A stretch of 64,000 nucleotides of DNA, from assembly GCF_009796825.1 (NCBI RefSeq), contig NZ_CP047030.1, positions 3,098,501-3,162,500 of the forward strand. The letters are read 5' to 3'. Shown one piece after another: positions 33,912 through 43,752 of this stretch. The notes under the pieces were generated by a model that was not told the DNA's origin, did no database searches, and saw only the letters and a list, made by a program, of their open reading frames with translations. This DNA comes from Algibacter sp. L3A6. Lineage in GTDB: Bacteria > Bacteroidota > Bacteroidia > Flavobacteriales > Flavobacteriaceae. Made by a program: the position numbers and the translations under genes. Positions within the stretch are counted from its first letter, which is position 1, and every line of letters starts with the position of its first letter.

Positions 33912-36215
33912 TTATTTTTTATTTAATGAACCGTCGAACTTATACGTTTTTCCTGCTTTGGTGTCCAACTCTATCGTATTTCCGTTGTACTCTAAAACAC
34001 ATGGTTCTCCTTTTTTAGATGTAATTTCAACGTATTGTAATTTCGAGTTTTTCCAAGAGAAAGCCAATTCAAAACCACCTCTAGCAATAATACCTTTTAC
34101 TTCTCCATCGGCTAAAGCATTTGGTAAGGCAGGTAGTAATTCTATTTTATCTAAATGACTTTGTAATAACATTTCTAAAATACCTGAAGCACCACCAAAA
34201 TTTCCATCAATTTGAAATGGTGGATGTGCATCGAAAAGGTTAGGGTAGGAGCCTCCTCTTATTTTACGTTCCGGAATTTCTGCCGGACTTAATAATACAT
34301 TCAATAATTTATAAGCGCGGTTTCCATCTTTAAAACGTGACCAGAAATTAACTTTCCAAGCTAAACTCCAACCTGTTCCGTTATCGCCTCTAAATTCTAA
34401 AGACTGTTTTGCAGCTTTCATTAATTCTGGAGTGTCTTCGTAATTAATTTCACTTCCAGGATATACTGACCATAAGTGCGATACGTGTCTGTGATGACTT
34501 TCTGGATTATCTTTATCTTCTAACCATTCTTGCAATTGCCCGTGTTTACCTATTTGGTTTGGTGCAATTTTAGGAATCATAGTCGTTAGTTTTTCAGCGA
34601 AAGCTTCATCTGTTTTTAAGATTGAAGACGCTTCAACAACACTTTTGAAAAGCGCTCTTATGATTTGGTGATCCATCGTTGGACCAGCCACTAAACCACC
34701 AATTTCTGGCGAAGTAGAAGGCGTACTTATCAGGTAACCTGTTTTTGGATCTTCAACTAAAAAATCGGTATAGAAAAGCGCCGATTCTTTCATTGAAGCA
34801 TAATTGTTCTTTAAAAAAGTTTCATCTTTTGTAAATAAGTAATGTTCCCAAATATGTGAACTAAGCCAAGCACTACCAGATAACCAAAGTCCGTGATTAG
34901 AATGGTTTACTGGTGCAGCACCTCTCCAAATATCAACGTTGTGATGTACATTCCAACCCTTAGCGCCGTAATGTTCTTTGGCTACGTTTTTTCCAGTTTC
35001 AGAAACATCTTTTATAAAATCGAAAAGTGGTTCGTGACATTCACTAAGGTTAGCAATTTCAACTGGCCAATAATTCATTTCTAAATTAATATTAGTTGTG
35101 TAACTACTAAACCATGGTGGTGTTAATTTATGGTTCCAAATACCTTGTAACGTTGGTGGTTTGGTTCCTGGACGGCTACTCGCTATCATTAAATAACGTG
35201 CATATTGTACGTAAAGTGCAATTAATTGCGGATCGTTTGGTGTTTTCCAGAAGTCGAAAATACGTTTATCGGTGGTGTTTGCCGATTTCCCATTATCACC
35301 AAAATCAATATTAAAACGATTGTATAGCGATTGGTAATCTTTTAGGTGTAGTTTTTTTACTTTTTTATAATTTTCTGAAGCAACATGTGCTAAAGTGTTT
35401 TGCGTAATGTTTTCTGGATTTCCCGAAACATCATTATATTTAATATAGTTGGTTGCAGCTGTTAAATATATGGTTGCTTTTGATGCATTGGAAATTTGAA
35501 GTTTCCCGTTTACAGTTTCAATAGTACCATTAGTTTGAATGTTTAAAGTGGCAACACCTCTAAGGGCACCTTCTTTAACTTGAACCTTTAAGGTTTGTGT
35601 GTTTCCAACGGTTTTTACTGTTTTATCTTCGTGAAGCGCATCTAACCATAAATCGAAATTAAGTGCTTTAGATTTACTTGATGTTAAATTAATAGCAATA
35701 ACTTGTGATGGGTAACTAGAGAATACTTCTCTTTTAAAATCTACTCCATCTACAGAATAAGAGACTTTACTAATAGCCTCTTCTATGTTTAGCTCTCTTG
35801 TGTAATTCTTGTAGTTTTCATGGCCTTTGAAAGCGATGTAAATATCACCAAAAGGTTGGTAAGGCTGTTGCTTTAAAGGCGTACTCATAAACTCTTGCAT
35901 CGCTAAGTTTTGAGCATCTACTTGTTTACCATCTGTTAATAACTGGCGGATGGTATCTAAATACTTGTAAGCGCCTTTATGTGCATAATCATGAGGTTTT
36001 CCTGCCCAAAGTGTTTCTTCGTTAAACTGAATATGTTCTTCGGTAACACCACCAAAAACCATAGCGCCAAGGCTGCCGTTTCCTAGAGGTAAGGCTTCGG
36101 TCCATTTTTCAGCAGGAGAATCATAAGATAATTTATGAGTTTCCTGTGCTGAAATTGTAGCTATACATAATAGAATAGACACACAGGAAATAATTGTTTT
36201 TTTGTTCAATTTCAT
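33912..36215 (-). CDS. GH95 alpha-L-fucosidase (or alpha-L-galactosidase)
   Basis: 767 residues, normal for the family, with signal peptide ending ISAQ. The N-terminal beta-sandwich contains EALPLGNGSLGAMVFGG and IQFNEETLWAGKPHDY. The (alpha/alpha)6 barrel has TNINLEMNYWPVEIANLSEC, SHHRHVSHLWSVYPG, NGTGWSLAWKVNFWSRF and FQIDGNFGGASGILEMLLQS, all hallmark segments. GH95 enzymes invert configuration and typically cleave alpha-1,2-linked L-fucose. Some act on L-galactose, and sequence alone does not settle which. The presence of two GH29 genes and a FucP-like permease nearby favours fucose. Confidence 0.93.
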   Translation of the reverse strand: MKLNKKTIISCVSILLCIATISAQETHKLSYDSPAEKWTEALPLGNGSLGAMVFGGVTEEHIQFNEETLWAGKPHDYAHKGAYKYLDTIRQLLTDGKQVDAQNLAMQEFMSTPLKQQPYQPFGDIYIAFKGHENYKNYTRELNIEEAISKVSYSVDGVDFKREVFSSYPSQVIAINLTSSKSKALNFDLWLDALHEDKTVKTVGNTQTLKVQVKEGALRGVATLNIQTNGTIETVNGKLQISNASKATIYLTAATNYIKYNDVSGNPENITQNTLAHVASENYKKVKKLHLKDYQSLYNRFNIDFGDNGKSANTTDKRIFDFWKTPNDPQLIALYVQYARYLMIASSRPGTKPPTLQGIWNHKLTPPWFSSYTTNINLEMNYWPVEIANLSECHEPLFDFIKDVSETGKNVAKEHYGAKGWNVHHNVDIWRGAAPVNHSNHGLWLSGSAWLSSHIWEHYLFTKDETFLKNNYASMKESALFYTDFLVEDPKTGYLISTPSTSPEIGGLVAGPTMDHQIIRALFKSVVEASSILKTDEAFAEKLTTMIPKIAPNQIGKHGQLQEWLEDKDNPESHHRHVSHLWSVYPGSEINYEDTPELMKAAKQSLEFRGDNGTGWSLAWKVNFWSRFKDGNRAYKLLNVLLSPAEIPERKIRGGSYPNLFDAHPPFQIDGNFGGASGILEMLLQSHLDKIELLPALPNALADGEVKGIIARGGFELAFSWKNSKLQYVEITSKKGEPCVLEYNGNTIELDTKAGKTYKFDGSLNKK

Positions 36216-36255
36216 AATTGTTATATTTAGTCTATCTACAGTATTTTTTTATAAA

Positions 36256-37857
36256 TTAAGCGTTCCAATGTTTCTCTATAATCTCATGGATTTCCGGATT
36301 ATCTGGATCGGTATCTTTTAAAGCTTCTCTTTGTTTCAAGATTTCTACTTTCATTTCTTTAATAATCTCTTGGTATTCCGGATCATTATAAGCGTTGTGA
36401 GATTCGTTTGGATCTTTTTCTAAATCGTAAAAGTCCCAAAATTTCTTTGGTTGATTTTCTTTAGTAAACCCGTTTTCCTTTAATGCATTTCCGTAATAGA
36501 AGGCTAGTTTGTAACGTTCTCCTCTAATTCCAAAATGTCCAGGACGATCTATAGAATGGTCCCAATATCTGTAATAACCATACTTTCTCCAATCTTTAGA
36601 AGTATTCCCTTTTAAGTTTTCACGGAACGATTGTCCTTGCATTGTTTCAGGGTAATCAACACCTGCATAATCTGCAAATAACGCCGAGAAATCTACATTT
36701 TCAATAAGATCAGAATTACGTGTTCCTGCTGGAATTTCCTTTGGATAACGAATTACAAAAGGCATGTGAATAGATTCTTCATATATTAATCGTTTATCAA
36801 ACCAACCGTGTTCTCCTAAAAAGTAACCTTGGTCTGCTGTATAAATAACGATGGTGTTTTCTGCTAATCCAGATTTGTCTAAATAATCTAATAATTTACC
36901 AATATTATCATCAATAGCGGCTCCACAACGCATGAAGTCTTTTACATATTTTTGGTAGGTTTTATATCTAGCTTCATCATTTGTTAAACCATCTACAGTT
37001 AATGGTAATTCAGGATACTTCATGTAACCCGGTACATTTTCAGGATCTTTTGAAGCTAATAAATATCTTTCTTTTAAATTATCTACAGACTGCCCTTTAA
37101 AAGATCTACCTGTAGTTTCTGCGCCTTTATCATAAAGTGAACTAGGAACAGGAATATCTTGATCTCGATATAAATGACTAAAACGTTCTGGATAATCAAA
37201 TGGTTCGTGTGTGGCTTTAAAATGACACATCATCATAAAAGGTTTGTCTTTATCTCTTTTATCAATCCATTCAATGGTTTTATCTGCAATAACATCCGTA
37301 CTAAAACCTTCATAAGCTTTACCACCTTCCATATAATCTTTCCAATTCTCTTTGGTTTTCAATATAGGATTCCAGTATCTACCTTGTCCTGGTAAAACGC
37401 TGTAGTAATCGAACTCATCGGTAGGTTCTTGTTTTAAATGCCATTTTCCTATAATAGAGGTTTGGTAGCCACCACTCTTTAAAACACCTGCAATAGTAGG
37501 ATGCGTTGGAGGTAAACCTCCTGCTAGAATTTTTACACCGTTAATATGGCTGTATTGACCGGTAAGAATTGTAGCTCTACTTGGCGAACAAATAGAGTTA
37601 GATACCAAACAATTATCTAACACAAGTCCTTCGGCAGCTAAACGCTCAATGTTTGGGGTATGTACATAATCTTTTAAAATTCCATCGTAAATACCTAAGG
37701 CTTGAGAAGTATGATCATCGGCCATGATGTATAAGATATTAGGCCTTTCTGCTTTTACTTCAGCTTTAGTTTCTACTTGCTTTGTTTTTTCTTTACAGCT
37801 TGTTACGGTTGTAAGGGTAAGTAAACAAATGGCACCTATTTTAAGTACATGTTTCAT
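36256..37857 (-). CDS. S1-family sulfatase lipoprotein
   Basis: 533 residues with lipoprotein signal ending TVTSC (Cys21). PNILYIMADDHTSQALGIYD supplies Asp47-Asp48. The maturation motif is CSPSR (Cys90) in NSICSPSRATILTGQYSHIN. IIGKWHLKQEPTDEFDYYSV and TADQGYFLGEHGWFDKRLIY follow, the latter shared with the sulfatase at 44,826. The DDHT and EHGWFDKR features resemble the branch that includes N-acetylglucosamine-6-sulfatases. That assignment is from memory of motifs and is tentative. It is separated from the gene before it by a 313-bp stretch holding a GH3 remnant. Confidence 0.92.
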   Translation of the reverse strand: MKHVLKIGAICLLTLTTVTSCKEKTKQVETKAEVKAERPNILYIMADDHTSQALGIYDGILKDYVHTPNIERLAAEGLVLDNCLVSNSICSPSRATILTGQYSHINGVKILAGGLPPTHPTIAGVLKSGGYQTSIIGKWHLKQEPTDEFDYYSVLPGQGRYWNPILKTKENWKDYMEGGKAYEGFSTDVIADKTIEWIDKRDKDKPFMMMCHFKATHEPFDYPERFSHLYRDQDIPVPSSLYDKGAETTGRSFKGQSVDNLKERYLLASKDPENVPGYMKYPELPLTVDGLTNDEARYKTYQKYVKDFMRCGAAIDDNIGKLLDYLDKSGLAENTIVIYTADQGYFLGEHGWFDKRLIYEESIHMPFVIRYPKEIPAGTRNSDLIENVDFSALFADYAGVDYPETMQGQSFRENLKGNTSKDWRKYGYYRYWDHSIDRPGHFGIRGERYKLAFYYGNALKENGFTKENQPKKFWDFYDLEKDPNESHNAYNDPEYQEIIKEMKVEILKQREALKDTDPDNPEIHEIIEKHWNA

Positions 37858-37869
37858 TTTTTTTTGAGT

Positions 37870-38160
37870 TTAATTTGTAACAATTAGTTTTACAGTTTCA
37901 ACATTATTTGATGAAGGACCAATACCTATTTCAAAATCTCATAGCTCAACTATTTTTTTATTCAGCTCTTTGTCAAAGAACTGTAAATCTTCTAAAGTGG
38001 TTTCAAAAGTTATTGTAGTTGCCTTTTATGGTTTTAAAGAAATACGTTTTGTACCGCATAAATTTTATTAAGCTCGTTTTAACCGAACGTTCTACAATTG
38101 TACAACTTCTTCACCTTTCAAATCTCCTACATTTTTGACATTAACAGATACTTTTGTTGC
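37870..38160 (-). pseudogene. Decayed C-terminal fragment of a GH3 beta-glycosidase
   Basis: Minus-strand translation of this spacer gives the end of a GH3 fibronectin-III domain, broken by stops and frameshifts. TKVSVNVKNVGDLKGEEVVQ then L-stop corresponds to ITCDIKNVGAIDGEEVVQLY in the intact GH3 at 29,839. DLQFFDKELNKKIVEL, stop, DFEIGIGPSSNNVETVKL then corresponds to that gene's last 40 residues (MLDKDLKRLVEAGDFRIMIG, then ASSKDIKL), ending in TAA at 37870-37872. The rest of the gene is gone. A second GH3 once stood between the GH29 and the sulfatase. Confidence 0.8.
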
Positions 38161-38170
38161 CGCTGTACAG

Positions 38171-39817
38171 TTAATGTTTCTTTTTGAATTTAGCTTTTAA
38201 AACCACAGGATAGCTATCTCCATTAACCACTGGCATATTTATAGTTAAACCGTTATTTGTTTGTTTATATGAAACCTTTCTACCGTTATATAATTGTATT
38301 AACCCTTTTAAATTTCCTGGGGTAACTTCGCTAGACTTCCCTAATGAAGGAATAACGAATTCACCTCCTTTTGGATTCATTACGGTTATGTAAAAATCAT
38401 CTCCCTTTGTGGTGTAACGAACTTCATCGTGAGCAAAAGCAGGTGTTGCTGTTGTACGTTGGTTAAAATGTTCGCCATGCTTTTGAGACTCTGTAGCATT
38501 TCGTAATTCGCCATCAACGGTTTCAACGGCTTCTCCTCGAACACTTCTACCATCGCCATAAACTGTCCATGGACGTGTTCCATAAATTGCTTCACCATTT
38601 ATTTTAAGCCAATCGCCAACTATTTTTACACTCTTTTTTATCTCATCAGGAATTGTGCCATCTGGCTTTAATTCCATACTTAATAGCAAGTTTCCATTTT
38701 TACTTACGGCTTCAATTAGCATTTCTAAAATGGTACGCGCATTATGAGTTAGGTGTCGGTCTTTTTTATAAAACCAATCGGTAAACGTAATTTCCGATTG
38801 CCAAGGATATGCTCTTAAGGTATTACTACCTCCAGATTCTACTTCGTTAACCGTGCCTTTTGCTTGTTTTTTTAAAAGCATAACAGCATCTATTTTACCA
38901 TTATCCTTTAAACTATTGTTATACAGTTTTCGGGTAACTTCTTTACCGTAATCGCCATACGTAAAGTTAAAACCATCATTATATAATAGATCAGGTTTGT
39001 AGTTTGTAACTAATTCAATATGGCGTTTTAACCAGTTTTTTTTAATATCTTCAATAATTTCGGGTGTACGATCTTCTGGTGCTGGACCATATAAATCTTT
39101 AGGGTCTAAACCTTCCCACCATTTTCCTTTGCCATCAGCTTTTGTTAAACGACCATCATAAGGTATTCCTGCATATTCACCTGTTTTATCTGCTCCAAAA
39201 GCAGGTTGCCACCAGTTTAGAAAACGATCGTCATGGCTAGTTACTCCAAATTTCAAGCCAGCATTACGTGTAGCTTTTTCAAAAGCACCAATAATATCTT
39301 TTTTAGGACCAACATTAACCGAATTCCATGGATGATAAGAAGAGTTGAATAAATCGAAATGATCATGATGATTTGCCAAGGCTACAATATATTTTGCACC
39401 ATTTTCTTTTGAAAAATTTATTAAATATTCAGCATCAAATTTTTCAGCTTTCCATGCATGGATAATATCTTTAAAACCGAATTCTGAAGGGTGGCCATAA
39501 GTTTGTAAGTGATACGGATTGGCCATTTTTCCAAATTTCTGGCGGCCAACATCTTTCATGTACATATGTCTAGCATACCAACCGCCACCTTGTTCAGGTA
39601 CAGCTTGTGGTCCCCAATGAAACCAGATTCCGAATTTGGCATCACGAAACCATTCTGGACATTCATATTGATTAGCAAGTTCATCCCATGTTAAGTCTTT
39701 GTTTTGAGCTTTTATAAATTGTGTTGAGCTCAAGAAAAATAAAACAACAAAAAGCATGTTTAAAAAAACAGGCTTTTTAATTGAGATTACTATTGTATTT
39801 GAATGTCTATTGGTCAT
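38171..39817 (-). CDS. GH29 alpha-L-fucosidase (large form)
   Basis: 548 residues. The N-terminus MTNRHSNTIVISIKKPVFLN precedes a signal-like MLFVVLFFLSSTQFIKAQ, so translation could also begin at Met21. The barrel starts at PEWFRDAKFGIWFHWGPQAV and includes ALANHHDHFDLFNSSYHPWN and GVTSHDDRFLNWW. The predicted nucleophile is Asp281 in PDLLYNDGFNF. A C-terminal beta domain (about 400-548) holds KINGEAIYGTRPW-like sequence. GH29 enzymes are retaining fucosidases. The bulky form with extra loops (FGADKTGEYAGIPYDGRL) resembles marine fucosidases acting on sulfated fucans, but that is weak evidence. The start abuts the stop of the preceding sulfatase. Confidence 0.92.
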   Translation of the reverse strand: MTNRHSNTIVISIKKPVFLNMLFVVLFFLSSTQFIKAQNKDLTWDELANQYECPEWFRDAKFGIWFHWGPQAVPEQGGGWYARHMYMKDVGRQKFGKMANPYHLQTYGHPSEFGFKDIIHAWKAEKFDAEYLINFSKENGAKYIVALANHHDHFDLFNSSYHPWNSVNVGPKKDIIGAFEKATRNAGLKFGVTSHDDRFLNWWQPAFGADKTGEYAGIPYDGRLTKADGKGKWWEGLDPKDLYGPAPEDRTPEIIEDIKKNWLKRHIELVTNYKPDLLYNDGFNFTYGDYGKEVTRKLYNNSLKDNGKIDAVMLLKKQAKGTVNEVESGGSNTLRAYPWQSEITFTDWFYKKDRHLTHNARTILEMLIEAVSKNGNLLLSMELKPDGTIPDEIKKSVKIVGDWLKINGEAIYGTRPWTVYGDGRSVRGEAVETVDGELRNATESQKHGEHFNQRTTATPAFAHDEVRYTTKGDDFYITVMNPKGGEFVIPSLGKSSEVTPGNLKGLIQLYNGRKVSYKQTNNGLTINMPVVNGDSYPVVLKAKFKKKH

Positions 39818-41356
39818 TTATTTTTTTTTAAAGTTGTAAGCTTCAATATCATCAAATAGTCCAAATTCATTTTTATCTAATTCTGCAGGATCGCCTGTTT
39901 CATCAATAAGAATTTGTAATTCTGACATTAAATCATCTTTAATAGTTTTGAATTTTTCATCGTCTATTAGATTATTAAGCTCCCAAGAATCTTCTTTTAC
40001 ATTGAATAATTGATAGGTGAAAACTTCATGCTTTGCACTTACAATTAATTTGTAATCGCCTTTACGAACCGCGCGGTGACCGCCACCAGGATTATGTTTT
40101 CTGTTTTTGTTTAATAAATCTCCAGGCCAAGAATTATAGGCATACAGCATACTGTTTCTTACTTCTTTCTTTTCACCTTTGATAACTGGTGTTAAATCTT
40201 CTGTTTGAATAGATTTAGGAATCTCTAGTCCAGTTAAACCACATAGCGTAGGAAACACATCGTGTAAATAGGCTAGGGCATCGGTTTTTTGATTTTTAGG
40301 AATGTTTGGTCCACAAAAAATTAAAGGTACACCAACACTATGTTCATACACATTTTGTTTTCCTAATAAACCATGTTGTCCTAAAGCTAAACCGTTATCT
40401 CCGGCAAAAACAATAATAGTGTTCTCTGCTTGTCCAGAAGCTTTTAGAGCTTTTAAAACGCGACCAATTTGTGCATCGGTAGCCGTAATCATGGCATAAT
40501 AATCTGATATTTCTTTTTGAATAATAGCTTCTGTTCTTGGAAAAGGCGCTAAAACTTCATCTCTAATTCTATCATCAGCAATTTCAAAAGGATGCTCAGG
40601 CATAAAGTTTTCTGGCACGGTCATGTCTTCAGTAGGGTACATATCATGAAATTCCTGAGGCGCAGTTCTTGGGTCGTGTGGAGCAGTAAAGGCAACATAC
40701 ATTAAAAACGGATCCTTTTCTTTATAACTATCTAAAAAACCAACAGCGGCATCTGCAAAAACTTCACTACTAAATTTTTCTTTATCTTGATAAGTAGCAG
40801 ACCATCCCGTTTCTGGTGTGTAATCTTTTACTTTAGTTCCAAAATGTGTAGTCATACCTCCTAAAAAGGCTGATTTTATTTGATTGAAACCATGCTCTAG
40901 CCAAATTTCACCATTGTGTTGTTTTCCTGTCGCAAAAGTTTCGTAACCGTTAGCTTTAAAATATTCTGGAAAGGTTAATAAATCACTTTTTCCTTTTTCT
41001 TCCTTCGGAAAAGCAAATTGCGCATAAACATTGGGTTCTATATTGAAATAGTGACGCCCAGTCATTAACATCGCTCTACTTGGAGAACAAACAGCCGCCG
41101 TTGTTGCTCCTAAAATATAAGAGTTGGTAAACGATGTTCCATTTTCTACCAGTTTATCCATATTTGGTGTTTTTACACCGTATTTATGCATGGCTTCTAT
41201 AGTACCAGCACGTTGATCGTCTGTAAATAAGAAAAGGATGTTTGGCTTTTTACTTTCTGCTTTTACAACTTCTTTTTTTTCATTCTCTTTACAAGATGAA
41301 AGACTTACTAAAAGTAGTAAAGCAAATATTTTTATTAGGTTTTTTCTATTACTCAT
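39818..41356 (-). CDS. S1-family sulfatase lipoprotein
   Basis: 512 residues with lipoprotein signal ending LSSC (Cys22). FLFTDDQRAGTIEAMHKYG gives the metal site. The maturation motif is CSPSR (Cys90) in AAVCSPSRAMLMTGRHYFNI. TGKQHNGEIWLEHGF replaces the more common GKWHLG, so the GK-H pair is kept. VFAGDNGLALGQHGLLGKQN completes the pattern and recalls choline-sulfatase- and iduronate-sulfatase-like members. It is co-transcribed with the GH29 directly behind it, so it plausibly desulfates a fucose-containing epitope before or after that enzyme acts. Confidence 0.92.
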   Translation of the reverse strand: MSNRKNLIKIFALLLLVSLSSCKENEKKEVVKAESKKPNILFLFTDDQRAGTIEAMHKYGVKTPNMDKLVENGTSFTNSYILGATTAAVCSPSRAMLMTGRHYFNIEPNVYAQFAFPKEEKGKSDLLTFPEYFKANGYETFATGKQHNGEIWLEHGFNQIKSAFLGGMTTHFGTKVKDYTPETGWSATYQDKEKFSSEVFADAAVGFLDSYKEKDPFLMYVAFTAPHDPRTAPQEFHDMYPTEDMTVPENFMPEHPFEIADDRIRDEVLAPFPRTEAIIQKEISDYYAMITATDAQIGRVLKALKASGQAENTIIVFAGDNGLALGQHGLLGKQNVYEHSVGVPLIFCGPNIPKNQKTDALAYLHDVFPTLCGLTGLEIPKSIQTEDLTPVIKGEKKEVRNSMLYAYNSWPGDLLNKNRKHNPGGGHRAVRKGDYKLIVSAKHEVFTYQLFNVKEDSWELNNLIDDEKFKTIKDDLMSELQILIDETGDPAELDKNEFGLFDDIEAYNFKKK

Positions 41357-41408
41357 TTTCTTGTTTTTAAACCTTTATTAATAAGATAATTTTTGTGTTC
41401 TCTTACTA

Positions 41409-43706
41409 TTAATCCCAAATGTTAGGTTCGGGAGTTCTTAATTCTTGACCAATAAAAACATCTTTTTTTCTATCGGAAGGTGTTATTTTAAGTTCTTTAA
41501 TTTCTCCATTTACAACAGTACCCTCAACAATGGTATTTTGTTTTGCATACAATTTAAATTCACAGTTCCAGTTTGAAGGAAAGGCAGGTAAAAGCACTAT
41601 TTTATTTTCTACATTTTGTAAAATCATGCGTTGCAACGCTGTTGCTGCTACTGATGAATGTTGTACATCTGGCGTTCCGTCGTGAGTAGACATGAAAAAA
41701 CCTGGATAACGTTGCTCTGGAACAGGGCGATGTAGTGCCCAAACGACTTCTTTTTGAACAGAATCTGTTAAGCCAACCATTGCAGCCATAATAGCTTCTG
41801 GATGCCAGCCACCACGAATGTAACCTGGTGCCCATTTTGGATTTTGTCCGCCAACATCATTTACTAAAGTCGTTCTATTTTTATAAGTGTCTTGCGCCAT
41901 TTTTAAATCGGGCAAACCAACACCATATAAGTGATATGGAAAAACAGAATACAATTCTGCAACTTCTACATTTGCTTTTTTAGATTTTATAACTTCAGCA
42001 TTTGCCAAAATTTTAGTTCCGTTTCTCATTCGCGTAGGAACTTCAGGAACTCGAGCCAATAATTCTTTCCAGTAAGTTCTATCTGCTTTAGTAGTTAAAT
42101 GTTCTGGTAAATTAAGTAAGCGATTCAACACAGAGCGTAAACCTGCAATAAATGGCATGGGATTATCTGCATCGCGAAACGATTCTAGTACATGAACATC
42201 TGGGAAGTATAATTTCCCGTCTTTATGTGGCCAATGTAAATCGAAAAACTTTACAATTTCTGAAGCAAAAGGGATAAACTCTTCTGTTGCAAAAGTTTCA
42301 TCTTGTGTATAATCAAAACGTTCTGATAAATACCAAGCTACTTCCAAACCTGCATTCCAGTGTGTTCTATGCCATTGAGATTGTTGTTGTCCTGGTTCTA
42401 AACCTGTTCTGTCTATTCCATATACACCCGGAGCAATAACTCCCCATAGTGTTGTTGATTCTCTAATTACCGTACCTTCATGACCAAAAACGGTATTTGA
42501 ATGTTCTTTCATTAAATCAAAACCTCTCATGTATAGGTTGATAAAAGAATTGGCATATTTAAATTGCCCAGCAGCGTTCATGGAGTAAAAGGGTAAGCGC
42601 ACATTTTGATGCAACATCAAGTTACCCCATGAGCGATGGTCTTTATCTTTAAAATGTTTTATGCCTGTATGGTTTCTTTGTAAAACTTCGTTTAAATCAG
42701 GAGCAAACATAGAGCCATTCCAAATTATAGGGAATTCACCTTCTCCGGCCATAGCATTTAAATACATGGTGTAAGCGTAACCTGCACTCGTTTGTTTTGC
42801 TTCTTTAAAACCGCTTAAATGAATGTAACTACTTTTCCAGAAATTGTTCCACCAACTTACATGGTTTTCCCAATTTAATTTTAGATTTTCTTTCGTTGAA
42901 GCTTCATTATCAATTAGAGATAACCATTTATCAGCGCTTTCAACACGTTTGTTAAGTGTATGAATTTTTAAATGATTACACTTACGCGCTTTAGAAACCA
43001 TGCTAGTGCTTGATGTATTGGTCATTTTATCACCAATTATCATAGCACCAAAAGTTCGGTTTTCTAAAACATTATCTAAGTTATCTGGTTTCGGAATTTC
43101 AAGAGCTTTTATTGTCCAATCGAAAGCTTTTGTATTAGTGTTTCTATGATACCAAGTAATTGCTTTGTTATTATCTGCAACAATAACATCAGCAGATTCG
43201 GTTATTCCACCAGGAATGCCTTTAAGATTTGTTTCTTTAATAATTTGAGCTTCATCTCTCCAATCATGAAGTTTTACATTCAATTTAAATTTTGAATCTG
43301 CATTGTTTTCAATATGAATGATTTCACTATTTTTATCAATCCAAATTTTAGATTTAAAACCATCGTCGCCTTCTAAATAAATGACACCATTATTTAAAAC
43401 AAGTTCTTGTTTAAATGTCTTTTCGAAAGGGTTTGGAGACACTTCAACTTCTACATCTCCTAATTTTAAAAGTCGGTGCGCTTCAGACCAAGCATCAATA
43501 TGTCTAACAGAAATCCAAATATGGCCATCTTCCAAAACAGAAACTAAAGCACCTGTTGTTCCATTACCAAGTGGCATGGCATCAGAAGCTATTTTACTTT
43601 TCTCTGTCCAAGAAACGTTGTATTCATCTACAGATATGCTTTGGCTATATAACTTAATTGATACCAAACATAGACAGATTAATATAGATGTGATTTTAAA
43701 TTTCAT
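41409..43706 (-). CDS. DUF5703 protein, GH95-like predicted glycosidase
   Basis: 765 residues, signal peptide MKFKITSILICLCLVSIKLYSQ. The N-terminal domain has YNVSWTEKSKIASDAMPLGN and WISVRHIDAWSEAHRLLKLG with VEVEVSPNPF, which I recognise as DUF5703. The C-terminal 500 residues look like an (alpha/alpha)6 barrel (WHRTHWNAGLEVAWYLSERF, QNPKWAPGYIRGGWHPEAIM). The layout parallels GH95 (beta-sandwich plus helical barrel, similar length), but the GH95 motifs NLEMNYWP and DGNFGGASG are absent. No activity is known to me for this family. Location between a GH29 and a sulfatase suggests action on fucosylated or sulfated ends. Confidence 0.75.
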   Translation of the reverse strand: MKFKITSILICLCLVSIKLYSQSISVDEYNVSWTEKSKIASDAMPLGNGTTGALVSVLEDGHIWISVRHIDAWSEAHRLLKLGDVEVEVSPNPFEKTFKQELVLNNGVIYLEGDDGFKSKIWIDKNSEIIHIENNADSKFKLNVKLHDWRDEAQIIKETNLKGIPGGITESADVIVADNNKAITWYHRNTNTKAFDWTIKALEIPKPDNLDNVLENRTFGAMIIGDKMTNTSSTSMVSKARKCNHLKIHTLNKRVESADKWLSLIDNEASTKENLKLNWENHVSWWNNFWKSSYIHLSGFKEAKQTSAGYAYTMYLNAMAGEGEFPIIWNGSMFAPDLNEVLQRNHTGIKHFKDKDHRSWGNLMLHQNVRLPFYSMNAAGQFKYANSFINLYMRGFDLMKEHSNTVFGHEGTVIRESTTLWGVIAPGVYGIDRTGLEPGQQQSQWHRTHWNAGLEVAWYLSERFDYTQDETFATEEFIPFASEIVKFFDLHWPHKDGKLYFPDVHVLESFRDADNPMPFIAGLRSVLNRLLNLPEHLTTKADRTYWKELLARVPEVPTRMRNGTKILANAEVIKSKKANVEVAELYSVFPYHLYGVGLPDLKMAQDTYKNRTTLVNDVGGQNPKWAPGYIRGGWHPEAIMAAMVGLTDSVQKEVVWALHRPVPEQRYPGFFMSTHDGTPDVQHSSVAATALQRMILQNVENKIVLLPAFPSNWNCEFKLYAKQNTIVEGTVVNGEIKELKITPSDRKKDVFIGQELRTPEPNIWD

Positions 43707-43752
43707 ATTTATGTGTCTTTTTTACTTATTGCTAAATACCCGGTTTTATGTA

